Below, one piece after another: positions 14,224 through 15,412 of a stretch of DNA of 15,412 bases. Origin of the DNA: an uncultured Lentisphaeria bacterium (GTDB lineage Bacteria; Verrucomicrobiota; Lentisphaeria; Victivallales; Victivallaceae); NCBI GenBank assembly GCA_937888615.1, contig CALABZ010000082.1, positions 1-15,412 on the forward strand, written 5' to 3'. A program made the position numbers and the translations under genes. The notes below the pieces were generated by a model. The model had not been told where the DNA came from. It made no database searches and was given only the letters and a program-made list of their open reading frames with translations. Each line of letters starts with the position of its first letter. Position 1 is the first letter of the stretch.

Positions 14224-15412
14224 TTAATCCGTGGCGAAACCGGCTTCATCAGCCAGCAATGATTTTAATTTGGTCAATGCCTGGTTCTGAATCTGGCGGA
14301 CACGTTCACGGGTCCGACCGATTTCCTGGCTGACTTCTTCGAGTGTTTTCGGACGGTTGTTTTCAAGCCCGAACCGCATTTTCAGGATCATTTTTTCGCG
14401 TTCGTCGAGTTCTTCGAGCAGCGCGAGCAGTCGCCGCACCGATTCCACGTCCGCCATGATCTGGTCGGGCGTAACCGCGCGGCGGTCGGGGATGATATCC
14501 TGGAATTCGCCGTCTTCACCTTGTTGAATCGGGTCGTGCAGCGAAAACGTGCGCAGGTCGGCAAGGCGCAGACCGGCCACGGTTCTTTCGCTGAAATCAA
14601 GACTGCCGGCGATTTCCGCGTCGGTCGGTTCGCGGCCGAGTTCTTCGGCCAGCTTCATCCGCACCGACTTGATCTTGTTGATCTTGCCGGCGGACTGCAC
14701 CGGAATTCGGATGGTCCGGCTCTGGTTGGCCAGCGCGCGGCGCATCGACTGTTTGATCCACCAGGCGGCATATGAACTGAATTTAGCGCCCTTGGCGGGG
14801 TCGAATTTCTCTACCGCCCGCATCAGGCCGATGTTGCCTTCCGAAATCAGGTCCAGGAGCGGCAGCCCCAGTCCCTTGAAGTCGTGGGCTATTTTCACCA
14901 CCAGGCGCAAGTTGGCCATAATCAGGGTGGAACGCGCCTCGTCGTGGGCATAACGGTCATCGCTGTGAATCTGGGCCGCCAACTCCACTTCCTCACGCTT
15001 CGATACCAGCGAAATCTGGCCGATATCATGCATGTAGGTTTTCATGGTGTCGTTTTTCGCACCAAGGGCAGCGGCGGCATCAGCTTTTTCTTCTTCTTTT
15101 CCCGAAGCCGCCTCTACCTCTTTCTTACGGCTTTTCTGATGTTTTTCGGGAACGGATTCATCCTGAGCAGATTTCCCTTTTTTGCCCTTCGGAGATTCGG
15201 ACGGCGTGGGAATATCGAATTCTTCAACCGAATCAAAACGAATTCCGCCGATGCTGTCGTCATCTTCCTCGTAGATAATGATATCTTCTTCGAGAATTTT
15301 TTTCTTTTCGGCTTTCAGGGCTTTCAGGGCTTTGCCCGCTTTTTTCGTTTCCGCCGGAGGCGACGCTTTTTTGCGGGCAACCGGTTTTTCAGCCGCCGTT
15401 TCCGAGACGGCT
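14224..15412 (-). CDS. RNA polymerase sigma-70 family factor (RpoD-like), N-terminus outside the window
   Basis: All regions for core binding and promoter recognition are present. Counting from the Met at 15045: region 1.2 begins MKTYMHDIGQISLVSKREE; region 2 (about 38-113) has ISEGNIGLMRAVEKFDPAKG, then KFSSYAAWWIKQSMRRA and RTIRIPVQ; region 3 spans about 120-195; region 4 (about 205-265) ends with LEEVSQEIGRTRERVRQIQ, the -35-binding helix-turn-helix. The Met at 15045 is not the true start. It has no Shine-Dalgarno, region 1.2 homology begins before it (NDTMKTYM), and the frame continues without a stop for 122 more codons to the window edge with no in-frame ATG, GTG or TTG. That upstream part is rich in Lys, Glu and Ala, with an acidic patch EEDIIIYEEDDD and a basic tract SRKKEVEAASGKEEEK. 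Whether it is the primary or a group 2 sigma is undecided; rpsU follows directly. Confidence 0.9.
   Translation of the reverse strand, partial: AVSETAAEKPVARKKASPPAETKKAGKALKALKAEKKKILEEDIIIYEEDDDSIGGIRFDSVEEFDIPTPSESPKGKKGKSAQDESVPEKHQKSRKKEVEAASGKEEEKADAAAALGAKNDTMKTYMHDIGQISLVSKREEVELAAQIHSDDRYAHDEARSTLIMANLRLVVKIAHDFKGLGLPLLDLISEGNIGLMRAVEKFDPAKGAKFSSYAAWWIKQSMRRALANQSRTIRIPVQSAGKINKIKSVRMKLAEELGREPTDAEIAGSLDFSERTVAGLRLADLRTFSLHDPIQQGEDGEFQDIIPDRRAVTPDQIMADVESVRRLLALLEELDEREKMILKMRFGLENNRPKTLEEVSQEIGRTRERVRQIQNQALTKLKSLLADEAGFATD

Noticed and set aside
13874..14227. Plus-strand 117-codon ORF
   Set aside because: It is antisense to rpsU, its terminator and the consensus promoter region; no Shine-Dalgarno or family pattern.
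1..15412. CRISPR arrays, replication origin, complete insertion sequences, toxin-antitoxin or defence cassettes
   Set aside because: No regularly spaced repeats, DnaA-box clusters, full transposase or recognisable toxin-antitoxin pair were seen. The DUF4143 ATPase alone is not enough to claim a defence system.

Overview
The window looks like chromosomal DNA from a Gram-negative bacterium of moderate GC content, roughly half G+C by eye. An EptA/CptA-type phosphoethanolamine transferase implies lipopolysaccharide and an outer membrane. A large GH2 beta-galactosidase with its own divergent AraC regulator, an RNase E/G protein with an inserted basic segment, DUF4143 ATPases and IS1380-type debris suggest a polysaccharide- or glycan-using gut or anaerobic bacterium, possibly of the Verrucomicrobiota/Lentisphaerota group. 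That placement is an inference from gene content and not a proof.

Layout, left to right. (1) 1-1899: a five-helix membrane phosphoethanolamine transferase whose 5' end may lie outside the window, overlapping a 54-codon single-pass membrane protein. (2) 1900-2470: a gene-poor stretch with an apparent N-terminal remnant of an IS1380-type transposase, then a good sigma-70 promoter. (3) 2486-3790: a stand-alone AAA_14/DUF4143 ATPase. (4) 4047-4124: tRNA-His on the minus strand with its own promoter, next to a 15-bp direct repeat. (5) 4352-7028: fmt (methionyl-tRNA formyltransferase) and rng (RNase G), probably co-transcribed, ending at a strong bidirectional terminator. (6) 7101-11311: a GH2 beta-galactosidase (minus) and a divergent AraC-family regulator (plus), a typical sugar-responsive pair. 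(7) 11313-13607: a compact minus-strand operon of a NIF3-domain-like (CutA/PII fold) protein, an M50 site-2-type membrane protease and xseA, joined by an overlapping Shine-Dalgarno and an ATGA overlap. (8) 13700-13872: a consensus sigma-70 promoter reads into a strongly structured segment with nested perfect stems, which I read as a candidate undescribed small RNA or long leader ahead of that operon. (9) 14012-15412: a sigma-70 family factor and ribosomal protein S21 on the minus strand, closed by a good terminator. The sigma reading frame stays open to the window edge, so its apparent Met start is internal.

Functionally, most of the window is housekeeping information processing: initiator tRNA formylation, RNA decay, tRNA-His, S21, a sigma factor and exonuclease VII. 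An accessory sugar-utilisation pair, an envelope-modification pair and a mobile or accessory ATPase island are set among these. The most interesting points are the structured RNA locus at 13700-13872, the hidden Lys/Glu/Ala-rich N-terminal region of the sigma factor, the basic insert in RNase G, and an odd linker in the beta-galactosidase that may be an inserted coding repeat.
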